From Gammaproteobacteria bacterium (lineage in GTDB: Bacteria; Pseudomonadota; Gammaproteobacteria; UBA6429; Thiohalophilaceae): a stretch of DNA of 45,098 nt. The DNA lies in contig JAJRYG010000054.1 in the NCBI GenBank assembly GCA_024275915.1, forward strand, positions 1 to 45,098. Reading direction: 5' to 3'. Made by a program: the position numbers and the translations under genes. Of the stretch, positions 9,750 through 18,600 are shown piece by piece (position 1 is the first letter of the stretch; the number at the start of each line of letters is the position of its first letter). Below the pieces are notes generated by a model that was not told the DNA's origin, searched no databases, and worked only from the letters and a program-made list of their open reading frames with translations.

Positions 9750-9897
9750 GGAGGAAAACTACCGTAGTCATTGGGTTAAAAAGCCGGTAAATGATCGCAC
9801 GGTTGGCAGGGTGATACCAGTGCCTGCCATATTTTAAGGGCAAATTCGTGCATCTGGGGTGCGGGCGTCGAGGGCCACAGCAGGGCAGAAAATGAAA

Positions 9898-9926
9898 TTG
9901 ACCTTTCAGGCCGCGGCGCGTATCAT
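9898..9926 (+). promoter_or_regulatory. Sigma-70 promoter of the tRNA-Pro cluster
   Basis: TTGACC at 9898-9903 and TATCAT at 9921-9926 are separated by exactly 17 bases and followed by a GC-rich discriminator (CGCCG). That layout is typical of strong, stringently controlled stable-RNA promoters. tRNA-Pro begins about 50 bases downstream. Confidence 0.75.
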
Positions 9927-9977
9927 CGCCGACTCAATTTTGAAGGTGTATGGAGAACGGCAGTTCCCGTACCATTT

Positions 9978-10054
9978 CGGGGTATAGCGCAGTCTGGTAG
10001 CGCGCCTGCTTTGGGAGCAGGATGTCGGGAGTTCGAATCTCTCTACCCCGACCA
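9978..10054 (+). tRNA. tRNA-Pro (TGG)
   Basis: Full cloverleaf. The CGGGGTA acceptor strand pairs with TACCCCG, followed by A and an encoded CCA. The anticodon stem CCTGC/GCAGG frames the loop with TGG. The T-arm GTTCGAATC is canonical. Its 3' half is partly repeated twice downstream (10111-10140 inverted and 10222-10252 direct). Confidence 0.97.
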
Positions 10055-10252
10055 AACACAGTGCATGAGCAGGGGAACCTTCATGCCGGGCCGGGCACGG
10101 GTTTGAAAAAGGGTGTAGAGAGATTCGTACTCCCGACGTCATCAAACAGGTGTTCGACGGCGCACCGGGAGGTGCGACGAACGCCTTCGCAGAGCGAAGG
10201 CGGCCCCGAAGGGGTGGAGTCATCTCTCTACCCCGACCAAACACGGTGCATG
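10037..10252. repeat. Partial copies of the tRNA-Pro 3' end
   Basis: The 31 bases at 10037-10067 (3' end of tRNA-Pro plus 13 bases of flank) recur as a direct repeat at 10222-10252 with one mismatch. The reverse complement of 10111-10140 matches the tRNA at 10021-10050 at 26 of 30 positions, so an inverted partial copy lies between them. The spacer also contains hairpins, for example CGCCTTCGC/GCGAAGGCG near 10182-10202. The arrangement resembles an attachment-site or integration scar at a tRNA 3' end, or a tRNA-derived repeat. No integrase is present. The stretch 10055-10341 holds no gene. Confidence 0.8.
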
Positions 10253-10341
10253 CCTGCCTGATTGGCTGGCATGCCACACTGTCTGTTATTCGCGTAGCCG
10301 GCGGGCTGGATCCTGAGGCGGATCCGGGTAAATGAGTCGAA

Positions 10342-10418
10342 GCGCCTGTAGCTCATCCGGATAGAGCATCGGCCTTCTAAGCCGAGGGTAGCAGGTTCGA
10401 GTCCTGCCAGGCGCGCCA
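10342..10418 (+). tRNA. tRNA-Arg (TCT)
   Basis: The GCGCCTG acceptor pairs with CAGGCGC, followed by G and an encoded CCA. The anticodon stem TCGGC/GCCGA encloses CTTCTAA with anticodon TCT. The T-arm GGTTCGAGTCC is canonical. It is part of the Pro-Arg-His cluster. Confidence 0.96.
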
Positions 10419-10423
10419 GATTT

Positions 10424-10536
10424 CGGTTTTCGCTATAATGAAAACCGGGATGAAGACGATGTTCGTCTTCACTGTCAAGTGGGATCAAGGTACGGGGTCG
10501 TGTTTCATTCCCTTGCCTCTGGTACCTCGCAACTTG
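10424..10536. repeat. Run of palindromes between tRNA-Arg and tRNA-His
   Basis: Successive hairpins occupy the spacer: CGGTTTTC/GAAAACCG (10424-10447, perfect 8-bp stem), GAAGACGA/TCGTCTTC (10452-10470, perfect 8-bp stem, 3-base loop), and an imperfect long inverted repeat (TCAAGT..GGTAC against GGTACC..ACTTGA) to about 10536. A further hairpin with a TGTTGAAAAAG terminus follows. Together they resemble a folded mobile palindromic element rather than random spacer. Confidence 0.55.
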
Positions 10537-10537
10537 A

Positions 10538-10585
10538 GCAGGGTGTTGAAAAAGCCCCTTTCTGAGCTTTTTCAACAGCCTGTCA
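10538..10585. repeat. Short TGTTGAAAAAG palindromic repeat
   Basis: The perfect 11-bp inverted repeat GTTGAAAAAGC/GCTTTTTCAAC (10545-10555 and 10566-10576) is extended outward by CAGG-TGTT and AACAGCCTGTC. The termini match those of the larger element at 19582-19753, so this looks like a minimal member of the same family. The A-run/T-run stem could also terminate transcription in either direction, which would separate tRNA-Arg from tRNA-His. Confidence 0.7.
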
Positions 10586-10595
10586 GTCAAACAAT

Positions 10596-10672
10596 GGTGG
10601 CTATAGCTCAGTTGGTAGAGCCCTGGATTGTGATTCCAGTCGTCGTGGGTTCGAGTCCCATTAGCCACCCCA
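10596..10672 (+). tRNA. tRNA-His (GTG)
   Basis: Nearly identical to the well-known gammaproteobacterial tRNA-His, including the extra 5' G (G-1) opposite C73 and an encoded CCA. Anticodon GTG lies in GATTGTGATTC. It is followed within 10 bases by an intrinsic terminator. Confidence 0.98.
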
Positions 10673-10680
10673 TATTGCAA

Positions 10681-10712
10681 AGCCCCGATCATTGCGGTCG
10701 GGGCTTTTTTTT
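10681..10712 (+). terminator. Intrinsic terminator of the Pro-Arg-His tRNA cluster
   Basis: The stem AGCCCCGA/TCGGGGCT with a loop of about 9 bases is followed by eight or more T residues, just after tRNA-His. Confidence 0.9.
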
Positions 10713-10781
10713 GCCAGACAGACTTGCCGGGAAAGTGGCAGCCGTCCTTGATCCGGCAAGGCGGGAAGTCAACTTCGCGCT

Positions 10782-11855
10782 ATGCTATCTTTTAAAATAA
10801 TGAACCGATGTTTCAAAAAGAATCGACACGGCAGTAATAGGGTAGGGAGCCTGCTTTTTGTATTCATCATTCTATCCTGGCCAATGTTGTCCCTGGCGGA
10901 CAAGCCGCAATATGAAGGTGGCGAACTATGCAGTGATGTTTTTCCTGAAGAAGGTATTTATGACGAAGATGAGACGAAGAAAAAGGCCATTTATACCTAC
11001 CTGGATGCTCCTCATGATTACCTGTCCGCGGGTATCGAAAATATCATTGCCAGTTTCGATCGGTTTTTTGCCAACGAACAGTTTTACCGCTATACCACCA
11101 GGAGTTTTGTCCAGCTTTCCCTGGATGGCCTGTTCGAGGAAGGGGGGAAGATCGCCGGTGCGGTGCGGTTAAGAGCCAAGGTTGACCTGCCCGGTGCGAC
11201 CCGCAGGTTCAAGCTGCTTTTTGATACGGATCCCATAGAGAAACAGTCTACGGTAAAGCGCAGTGTGGATGACCCCACCACGATTGGCTCCACGAACAAG
11301 GATTATTATGCTTCGTTGCAGCGCAAACGTGGTCTGGGAGCTGGCTGGAGTGTTCGGCCCGAGCTGGGTTTGCGCCTTGCACTGCCGCTGGATCCCTTTG
11401 CAAAACTGCTGATCACCAAGGATCTCCCGCTGGATGAGACCTGGAAGATGCGTGTGGATGAAAACATCTACTGGTACAAGGATAGCGGTTATGGTTCCGA
11501 TACGAGCATGCAGTTTGACCATCATCTGGGTAATGGCAACCTGTTTCGTTCCGTGACCTTTGCGCGTTATACGGAGGAAAACCCCTATTTGTCACTTAGC
11601 CAGGTGTTCACCTTCTATCAGACGATCACACCCAGGCAGAAGATGTCCTATCAATGGGGTGTGTTTGCGGATACCGAGAACCGTTTGCAGACCAGCAGTT
11701 ATCTTTACCTGTTGCGTTACCGTCTGTAGCTCTACAAGAACTGGCTGTTTTTTGAAGTCAGGCCCAGAGTCTGGATACCGCAGGATAATCGCTGGAACCG
11801 GGAATACTCCCTGTTATTTCGTTTTGACATGATTTTCGGTGGCAAATACATGTAA
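10782..11855 (+). pseudogene. Outer-membrane-type beta-barrel protein, interrupted by in-frame TAG
   Basis: The open frame (10782-11726) encodes 315 residues with a signal peptide (LLFVFIILSWPMLSLA) and amphipathic strands typical of an outer-membrane barrel: RFKLLFDTD, ENIYWYKDSGYG, FRSVTFARYTEEN, MSYQWGVFAD, YLYLLRYR. It stops at TAG 11727-11729. The same frame then runs without a gap for 41 codons to TAA 11853-11855, giving LYKNWLFFEVRPRVWIP and ending in FRFDMIFGGKYM. Those are clearly two more barrel strands and a plausible C-terminus for this family. A complete protein would be 357 residues. Without read-through the last strands, which normally carry the Bam recognition signal, are lost. 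The start is uncertain (ATG 10782 or 10800; neither has a good ribosome binding site). Exact function unknown. Confidence 0.7.
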
Positions 11856-12073
11856 CTTGTCCGCGGCCGGCAGTTTTTCTGCCGACCAGCTGGAGTGTCG
11901 CGCTGTTCAGACCCGGATTTTTGCACATGGAGCTTTGGGGCAGGGCAACCAATACCACAGTGACTTGCTCGGAAAAAGGAACGGCCGATGAGCTGACAGC
12001 ACTGGCCACTGGTATTTGAAATGGCGTATTATTTCTGTACTGCTGTTAAATCTGGAATAGGCTTGGAGTGTTG

Positions 12074-12697
12074 ATGATGTACAAGAAACTTGTCTTTGTT
12101 CTGGTGTTTGTTGCACCGTTCGTGTTTTCCTCACATGCCCTGGCTGCGGGCAATGCCAAGGCAGGCAAGGACAAGGCAGCGGCCTGTGCCGGCTGCCATG
12201 GCGCCGATGGCAACAGCATGGTGCCCAACTTTCCCAAGCTGGCCGGTCAGTATGAAGCCTACATCGTCAAGCAGGTTGACGACTTCCTCAAGGGCAAACG
12301 CAGCGATGCCACCATGGGTCCCATGGCCGCCAGTGCAGGGGGCCCACAGGATCTGGCCGATATCGCGGCCTGGTTTGCCAGCCAGAAGACCATGAAAGGC
12401 ACTCCGAGCGGGAACGCGCTGGCCGCGAAGGGCAAGAAGCTCTATCTGTCGGGAGATCCGGCCAAGTCGATTTATGCCTGCGTCAACTGTCATGGTAAAA
12501 ATGGCAAGGGACTGGCGAAGAACAACCCGTTCTTCCCGGTGGTGGGTGGACAACACAAGGATTACCTGAAGAAGACCCTGACAGATTTCAAAACCAGGGC
12601 CCGCAGCAACGATCCAGGTGGAATGATGGCGAATATTGCCAAGCACATGAGTGACAGGGACATCGACGCCGTTACCGAATACCTGTCGGGCCTCTGA
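12074..12697 (+). CDS. Di-heme cytochrome c4-type protein
   Basis: A 207-residue periplasmic di-heme cytochrome c. It has a signal peptide (KKLVFVLVFVAPFVFSSHALA) and two c-type heme sites, CAGCH at residues 38-42 and CVNCH at 136-140, in two homologous halves as in cytochrome c4. Axial Met candidates follow each heme site (GPMAAS; MMANIAKHM). It should shuttle electrons between the bc1 complex and terminal oxidases or other periplasmic partners. The frame extends to GTG 12068, but ATG 12074 or 12077 is better placed after GGAG. It stands alone between the interrupted barrel gene and the AddB-like gene. Confidence 0.9.
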   Translation: MMYKKLVFVLVFVAPFVFSSHALAAGNAKAGKDKAAACAGCHGADGNSMVPNFPKLAGQYEAYIVKQVDDFLKGKRSDATMGPMAASAGGPQDLADIAAWFASQKTMKGTPSGNALAAKGKKLYLSGDPAKSIYACVNCHGKNGKGLAKNNPFFPVVGGQHKDYLKKTLTDFKTRARSNDPGGMMANIAKHMSDRDIDAVTEYLSGL

Positions 12698-12906
12698 GCC
12701 CCAGCCGGTTCAACAGGAGCGCCGCTTCCCCCTGTCGAATCCGCCGCGTACCCGTCAGACGATCTGGAGTGCCGGAGCCGATGGCCCATGCCGGTGTTTC
12801 TTGTGCCTGCCATCACCCATAATACAGTCAAGATCAGGGCCATAATCGATTTCATGAACCCCGCCATTTTCTCATCAGTCTGGCTCCTGCCCGGAAGGGG
12901 CGGTGC

Positions 12907-15618
12907 ATGATTGAGCCACAACCCGTCAGCCGTGAGTCATTGCTGGAGCATCTGCAAGGTGCACCGACACTGGTAACCGGCAATGCCCGTTTGTCGGCGG
13001 CACTGATTGCGGCATTCGATGCGCAACAGCTGGAAAGGGGCCGGTGTGCCTGGGACAGCCCCGATATCGTGCCCTGGGCGCACTGGATCCGGCGCCTCTG
13101 GGAAACGGCGACGCTGGAGGGGCGGTTGCCGTTGCCGACCCTGGTGCTGTCGCCTGCCCTGGAGCAACGGGTCTGGGAGTCAGTACTGGAAATGGAGGAG
13201 GAAGAGCATCGCCTGTTGCAGATCCCGGCTGCCGCCCGTGAGTTGCAGCGAAGCCGGCAACTGCTTCGTCACTGGCTGCTCGAACTGGATGAAACGGCCT
13301 TTGGCCATAACGAGGACAGCCAGGCTTTCTATCGCTGGGCCAGGGCTTTCGAGACGCGCTGTCGCCAGTCCGGCTGGCTGACCGAGTCGGATCTGGCCGA
13401 ACACATTCAGGCGGTCGTCAACACGGCCGGGTTTGTCCTGCCAGAAAAACTGCTGTTGACCGGCTTCGATGAACTCACGCCACAGCAACGGCAGTTGCTG
13501 GTGGCCATGGAGGAGGCCGGCTGTGAGGTACAGTGGTTGCAACTGGACAGTAAACATCATGGCCCCGTACACAAACTGGCCTGCAGCGACAGCCGGGATG
13601 AAATTGAAATTCTGTGTCGCTGGTTGCGTCAGCGCCTGGAGGCCAACCCCGAAGCCCGTATCGGTGTGGTGGTGCCCGAGCTGTCTGCACTGCGCGAGAT
13701 CCTCACCCACAAGCTGGATGAAATCCTGCTGCCGGCCAGTCTGCAACCCGGATCGTCGCCCACCGCGCGTCCGTGGAACATCTCCCTGGGCAGGCCGATG
13801 TCCGAATGCCCCCTGATCCGGCTGGCACTGCAATTGCTGGGCATGATGACGGGCAAGCTCTCCCTGCAGAGTGCCGTCGAGCTGCTTCGTTCGCCGTTTC
13901 TGTCGGGCTGGGACAGTGAAGCCGATAGCCGTAGCCACATCGAGCAGCAGTTGTGGCAGATCGGTGAGCTGGAGGTCTCGGTCACGACCCTGCTGTATCT
14001 GGCCCGCCGCCGTGACCATGCCTGTCGAAGCCCGGAGCTTGCCCGGGGTCTTGAAGCCTGGCAGGCCCTGAGTCGTGAATGCCCGGCTCGGGCAACGACA
14101 GGCCAGTGGGCCGAGTGGTTTTCCCGCCTGCTCGATGCACTGGGCTGGGCAAGGGGACGCAGTCTGTCCAGTGACGAATACCAAACCCACCAGGCCTGGC
14201 GTGAGGTGTTGTGTTCCATGGCACAGTTGGAGCAGGTCAGCCAGGCCATGACCGCCAGTGATGCCCTGCGTCAGCTGCGCCGTCTGCTCCATGAGCGTAT
14301 CTTTCAGCCCGAAACTCCCCCGGCGCCGGTGCAGGTGCTGGGGCTCTATGAATCCATTGGCCTGGAGTTCGATCACCTCTGGATTCTGGGCCTGCACGAT
14401 GAAATCTGGCCTCCCGCGCCCCGGCCCAACCCGTTCATTCCCCTGCCTCTGCATAAGCGGCACAACCTGCCGCATGCCTCGGGGGAGCGTGAGCTGCAGG
14501 TGGCGCAAACGGTGACCCGGCGGTTGCTGGCCTGTGCCGGCGAGACGGTGGTGAGCTTCCCGCAGCGCGCGGGTGATGCAGAGTTGCGCGAAAGCCCGCT
14601 GATAAGCAGCCTGGATGAAATTTCCGTGTCGGATCTGAAGATATGGACACAACCCGTCTGGCTGCAGAAGGTTCACCAGCAGGGCGGGCTGGAGATCCTG
14701 GCCGAGGATCCGGCCCCTCCCGTGGCCGGCAATCAGGCCCGCGGTGGCAGCAGTCTGTTCAAGCATCAGTCCAACTGCCCGTTCCGGGCTTTTGCCGAAA
14801 TCCGCCTCGCGGCCCGTGCCCGCGGTCAGGCAGAAATCGGACTCAGCGCCATGGAGCGAGGCTCGCTCATTCACCGGGTACTGGAACTGGTGTGGGACAC
14901 CCTGGAAAACTCCCGCTGCCTGCAAGCCATGGGGGATGAGCAACTGCAGGAACTGGTTGGCAAGCTCAGTCATGTGGCGCTGACCGAAACCGCAAGGCAT
15001 TATCCGCAAACCTTTACGCCACGCTTTCGCCAGCTGGAGCAACAGCGTCTGACCGGACATGTTCTGCACTGGCTGGAGATCGAAAGGCAACGTGCGCCCT
15101 TCGAGGTGCTGGCCACCGAAGTCCAGCAGCAGGCCGAGGTGGGCGGGCTGCAGATCAGCCTGAAAATCGACCGCATCGATCGCCTGCCAGATGGCCGCCT
15201 GCTGGTCATCGACTACAAGACGGGCGAGGTCAGACCGGGCCAGTGGTTTGGCCTGCGTCCCGAAGAACCGCAACTGCCCCTGTACAGCACCGTGGTGGAA
15301 GGGGCGCTGGCCGGGGTACTGTTCGGTCAGCTGAAGGCAGGCAAGTTTGGCTTCAATGGCGTGATCGAGGAGGCGGGGATCATCGCCGATCTCAAGCCCT
15401 TCGACAAAATGCGGCTCCGGGGCATGGCGACGCCAGACAGCTGGTCCGAGGTGCTGGAGCAGTGGCAGCAGACGGTAAACCGCCTTGCCGAGGATTTTCT
15501 TGCCGGCCATGCCGCCGTGGATCCCGTCAAGCCACCGGAAACCTGTCAGTTCTGCGAACTCACCGCCCTGTGCCGCATCAAGGAACAGACCACCCTCGAC
15601 GAGGAGGAAGAGGCGTGA
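12907..15618 (+). CDS. AddB-like PD-(D/E)XK nuclease, DNA repair
   Basis: A 903-residue protein of the proteobacterial 'probable DNA repair protein' type that pairs with a UvrD-like helicase-nuclease, analogous to AddB. The N-terminus has a degenerate P-loop region (LVTGNARLSAAL). The C-terminal PD-(D/E)XK nuclease is complete: GSLIHRVLE, KIDRIDRL and D769-Y770-K771 in VIDYKTG. Four cysteines, C624 (NCPFRA) and C880-x2-C883-x5-C889 (CQFCELTALC), match the iron-sulfur staple that clamps AddB-type nucleases. It should help resect double-strand ends for RecA. ATG 12907 follows GGAAGGGG. Its stop overlaps the next gene (GTGA), so the two products are made together. Confidence 0.88.
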   Translation: MIEPQPVSRESLLEHLQGAPTLVTGNARLSAALIAAFDAQQLERGRCAWDSPDIVPWAHWIRRLWETATLEGRLPLPTLVLSPALEQRVWESVLEMEEEEHRLLQIPAAARELQRSRQLLRHWLLELDETAFGHNEDSQAFYRWARAFETRCRQSGWLTESDLAEHIQAVVNTAGFVLPEKLLLTGFDELTPQQRQLLVAMEEAGCEVQWLQLDSKHHGPVHKLACSDSRDEIEILCRWLRQRLEANPEARIGVVVPELSALREILTHKLDEILLPASLQPGSSPTARPWNISLGRPMSECPLIRLALQLLGMMTGKLSLQSAVELLRSPFLSGWDSEADSRSHIEQQLWQIGELEVSVTTLLYLARRRDHACRSPELARGLEAWQALSRECPARATTGQWAEWFSRLLDALGWARGRSLSSDEYQTHQAWREVLCSMAQLEQVSQAMTASDALRQLRRLLHERIFQPETPPAPVQVLGLYESIGLEFDHLWILGLHDEIWPPAPRPNPFIPLPLHKRHNLPHASGERELQVAQTVTRRLLACAGETVVSFPQRAGDAELRESPLISSLDEISVSDLKIWTQPVWLQKVHQQGGLEILAEDPAPPVAGNQARGGSSLFKHQSNCPFRAFAEIRLAARARGQAEIGLSAMERGSLIHRVLELVWDTLENSRCLQAMGDEQLQELVGKLSHVALTETARHYPQTFTPRFRQLEQQRLTGHVLHWLEIERQRAPFEVLATEVQQQAEVGGLQISLKIDRIDRLPDGRLLVIDYKTGEVRPGQWFGLRPEEPQLPLYSTVVEGALAGVLFGQLKAGKFGFNGVIEEAGIIADLKPFDKMRLRGMATPDSWSEVLEQWQQTVNRLAEDFLAGHAAVDPVKPPETCQFCELTALCRIKEQTTLDEEEEA

Positions 15619-18600
15619 GTCCTGCCGTGACAATTGCCGACCAGGCCGTGCGTGAGCAGGCCCTGGATCCTGCCCGCTCCTTCATCGTCCAGGCCCCGGC
15701 CGGCTCGGGCAAGACCGGTCTTCTGACCCAGCGTTTCCTGGTGTTGCTGGCGAGTGTCGAGTCTCCGGAAGAAATCATCGCCATCACCTTCACCCGCAAG
15801 GCCGCCGCGGAGATGCGTCAGCGCATCGTCGAAGCGCTGCAGGAAGCGCAGGCGGGCATCGAACCCGAGGAAGACTACCGCAAGGCCACCTGGCAACTGG
15901 CCAAGCGGGCCCTGCGGCGCGATCGGCAACAGGGCTGGCAGTTGCTTGCCAATCCGGGCCGCCTGCGGATCCAGACCATCGACTCGCTCAATGCGACCCT
16001 GGCGCGGCAGATGCCGGTGCTGACCCGGCTGGGAGCAACGCCCGCCGTGGTCGAGGATGCCCGGCCCCTGTACCTGGAGGCGGCCACATTGACCCTCGAG
16101 CAGATGGAGGAGAAGACGCTCTGGTCCGACGATGTGGCCCATCTGGTGCAGCACCTGGACAACCAGCTGCCGCTGCTGAAGAAACTCATCGCCAGCATGC
16201 TGGCGCGGCGGGATCAGTGGTTGCGCCATGTGGCAGACCGGCAGCATCCGCGACTGGAACGCCGCAATATCGAGGCGGCCTTGAGGCGGATCATCGAAGC
16301 CCACCTGACGCGGCTCGAGCAGGCCGTGCCTGTCGACTGCCGGTCGGAGCTAGTGCAGCTGGCCCGCTATGCGGCCGCGAACCTGCGCCAGCAGACCGGC
16401 CCCCAGGCGAGCGCCCTGTCTGCCTGTCTCGATCTGGCGGCGATGCCCGATGCAAGCGTTGCGTCACTGGAGGTCTGGAAAGGGCTCAAGGTGCTGCTGC
16501 TGACCGACAGTGGCTGGCGCAAGCGCCTGGACAAGCGCCTGGGTTTTCCTACCCCGGGTTCGGCGCAAAATGCCGAGGAAAAGGCCCTGTTCGAGGCCAT
16601 GAAAACGCGCATGACCGCACTGCTCGCGCGTCTGGGCGAAGAGACGGCGCTGCAAGCGGCCCTGTTCGAGCTCGACGCGCTGCCGGCGCCGGGTTACAGC
16701 GATGAGCAGTGGCGCACCCTGGAAGCCCTGTTCGAAATGCTGAAACTGGCCGCGGGTCAGTTGCAGCTGCTGTTCAACGAACGTCGCCATGTGGACTTTC
16801 CCGGCATGTCCCAGGCTGCCATCATGGCACTGGGTGACAGTGAGCAGCCCACCGATCTGGCACTGGCACTGGACTACCGCATCCAGCACCTGTTGCTGGA
16901 CGAGTTTCAGGATACCTCCTTCAATCAGTATGAACTGCTCAACCGCCTGACCGCCGGCTGGCAGGCCGGGGATGGCCGCACCCTGTTCGTGGTTGGCGAC
17001 CCCATGCAGTCCATCTACCGCTTTCGTGAAGCCGAGGTGGGCCTGTTCCTGCAGGCGCGTGACAGGGGCGTGGGGCAGGTGGCGCTCGAAGCCCTGCAAC
17101 TGGAGGTCAATTTCCGTTCCCGTGGGGGTATCGTCGACTGGGTCAATGCCGCCTTCCCGCTTGTCCTGCCGGAGCAGGAAGATGTCAGTCGGGGGGCGGT
17201 CAGTTATGCTCCGTCGCAGGCCAGCAAACCGGCCGGCGAGGGCCAGGCCGTCACGGTGCATCCGTTTTTTCAGCGTGATGATGTTGCCGAAGCCCGGCAG
17301 GTACGGGAACTGGTTCAGGCGGCCCGGCGTCGGCATCCCGACGGCACCACGGCCATCCTGGTGCGTGGCCGCGCCCATCTGGCCAGCATCGTCGTGCAGC
17401 TGCGCAATGCCGGCCTGCGTTTTCGGGCAGTGGAAATCGAGGCCCTCAGCCACCGGCCGGTGATCCAGGATCTGCTCGCTCTGACCCGGGCCTTGCACGA
17501 TATCGGGGATCGCATCAGCTGGCTGGCGGTGCTGCGCAGTCCCTGTTGCGGTCTGAGTCTGGCCGATCTGCACGCCTTGGCCGCGACTGATCGTGACCGC
17601 CCGATACTCAGCCTGCTCGGCGAGGCATCACGCATCGAGGGACTCAGTGCCGATGGTCGGCAACGCCTGGCGCGGGTCCTGCCCTGGCTGCGTCGAGCCA
17701 TGGACGAGCGGCAGCGCCACAGTCTGCGCCATTTTGTACAAAGCTGCTGGCTGGTCATGGGCGGACCGGCCTGCGTCGAAAGTGAAACCGACCTGCAGGA
17801 TGCCGAGGTGTTTTTCCAGTTGCTCGAGTCCCTGCAGCCGGCCAGTGAAGGCCTGGACATGCAGGCACTGGCCGAACAGGTCGAATCCCTGTTTGCCCTT
17901 CCCGATGTGGAGGCCGATGACAGCCTGCAACTGATGACCATCCACAAGTCCAAGGGGCTGGAGTTCGACACCGTGATCCTGCCGGGACTGGGGCGCGAGC
18001 CGCGCCATGAGGAATCCCGCCTGCTGTACTGGATGGAGGTCCAGCAGGCCACGGGGCAGACCGACCTGCTGCTGGCGCCCATTGCCGGCCGGGGCGAAGA
18101 CAAGAACCGCATTGCCGCCTACATCGACACCCAGAACCGCATCAGGGGACGCTACGAGGACGGACGCCTGCTCTATGTGGCGGCCACCCGGGCCAGGCAG
18201 TTCCTGCACCTGCTGGGCCATGTGGCGCTGAACGAAGCGGCAGACGGCGGGGCAAGTCTCAAGCCCCCGCCGGCCAGCACCCTGCTGGCGGCACTGTGGC
18301 CGGTGGTGGAGAAGGACTTTCTCTCCATGCTGCCAGCGCGGCCGCCGGCCACCGCGTCGACGCCAGCTCCGCCGCCGCCCAGTTCGCCCATGCCACGTCT
18401 GCGCCTTGCGGCCGGCTGGCAACTGCCGGCGCCACCGGCCACGGTTCTGTCCGCCACGGCCGGGGACGAAGCCGAACAGGAGGCCGATCTGGAATTCAGC
18501 TGGGCCGGTGAAACGGCCCGTCACGTCGGCACCGTGGTGCATCGGCTTTTGCAGGAAATCGGCCAGCAGGGCCTCTTCGGGGGACAGAGACCGGATGTGC

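Noticed and set aside
13180-15633. Long minus-strand open frame (817 codons) opposite the AddB-like gene
   Set aside because: It is the mirror of a GC-rich coding strand. The plus strand has clear nuclease motifs, while the minus frame has no recognisable domain and low-complexity composition.
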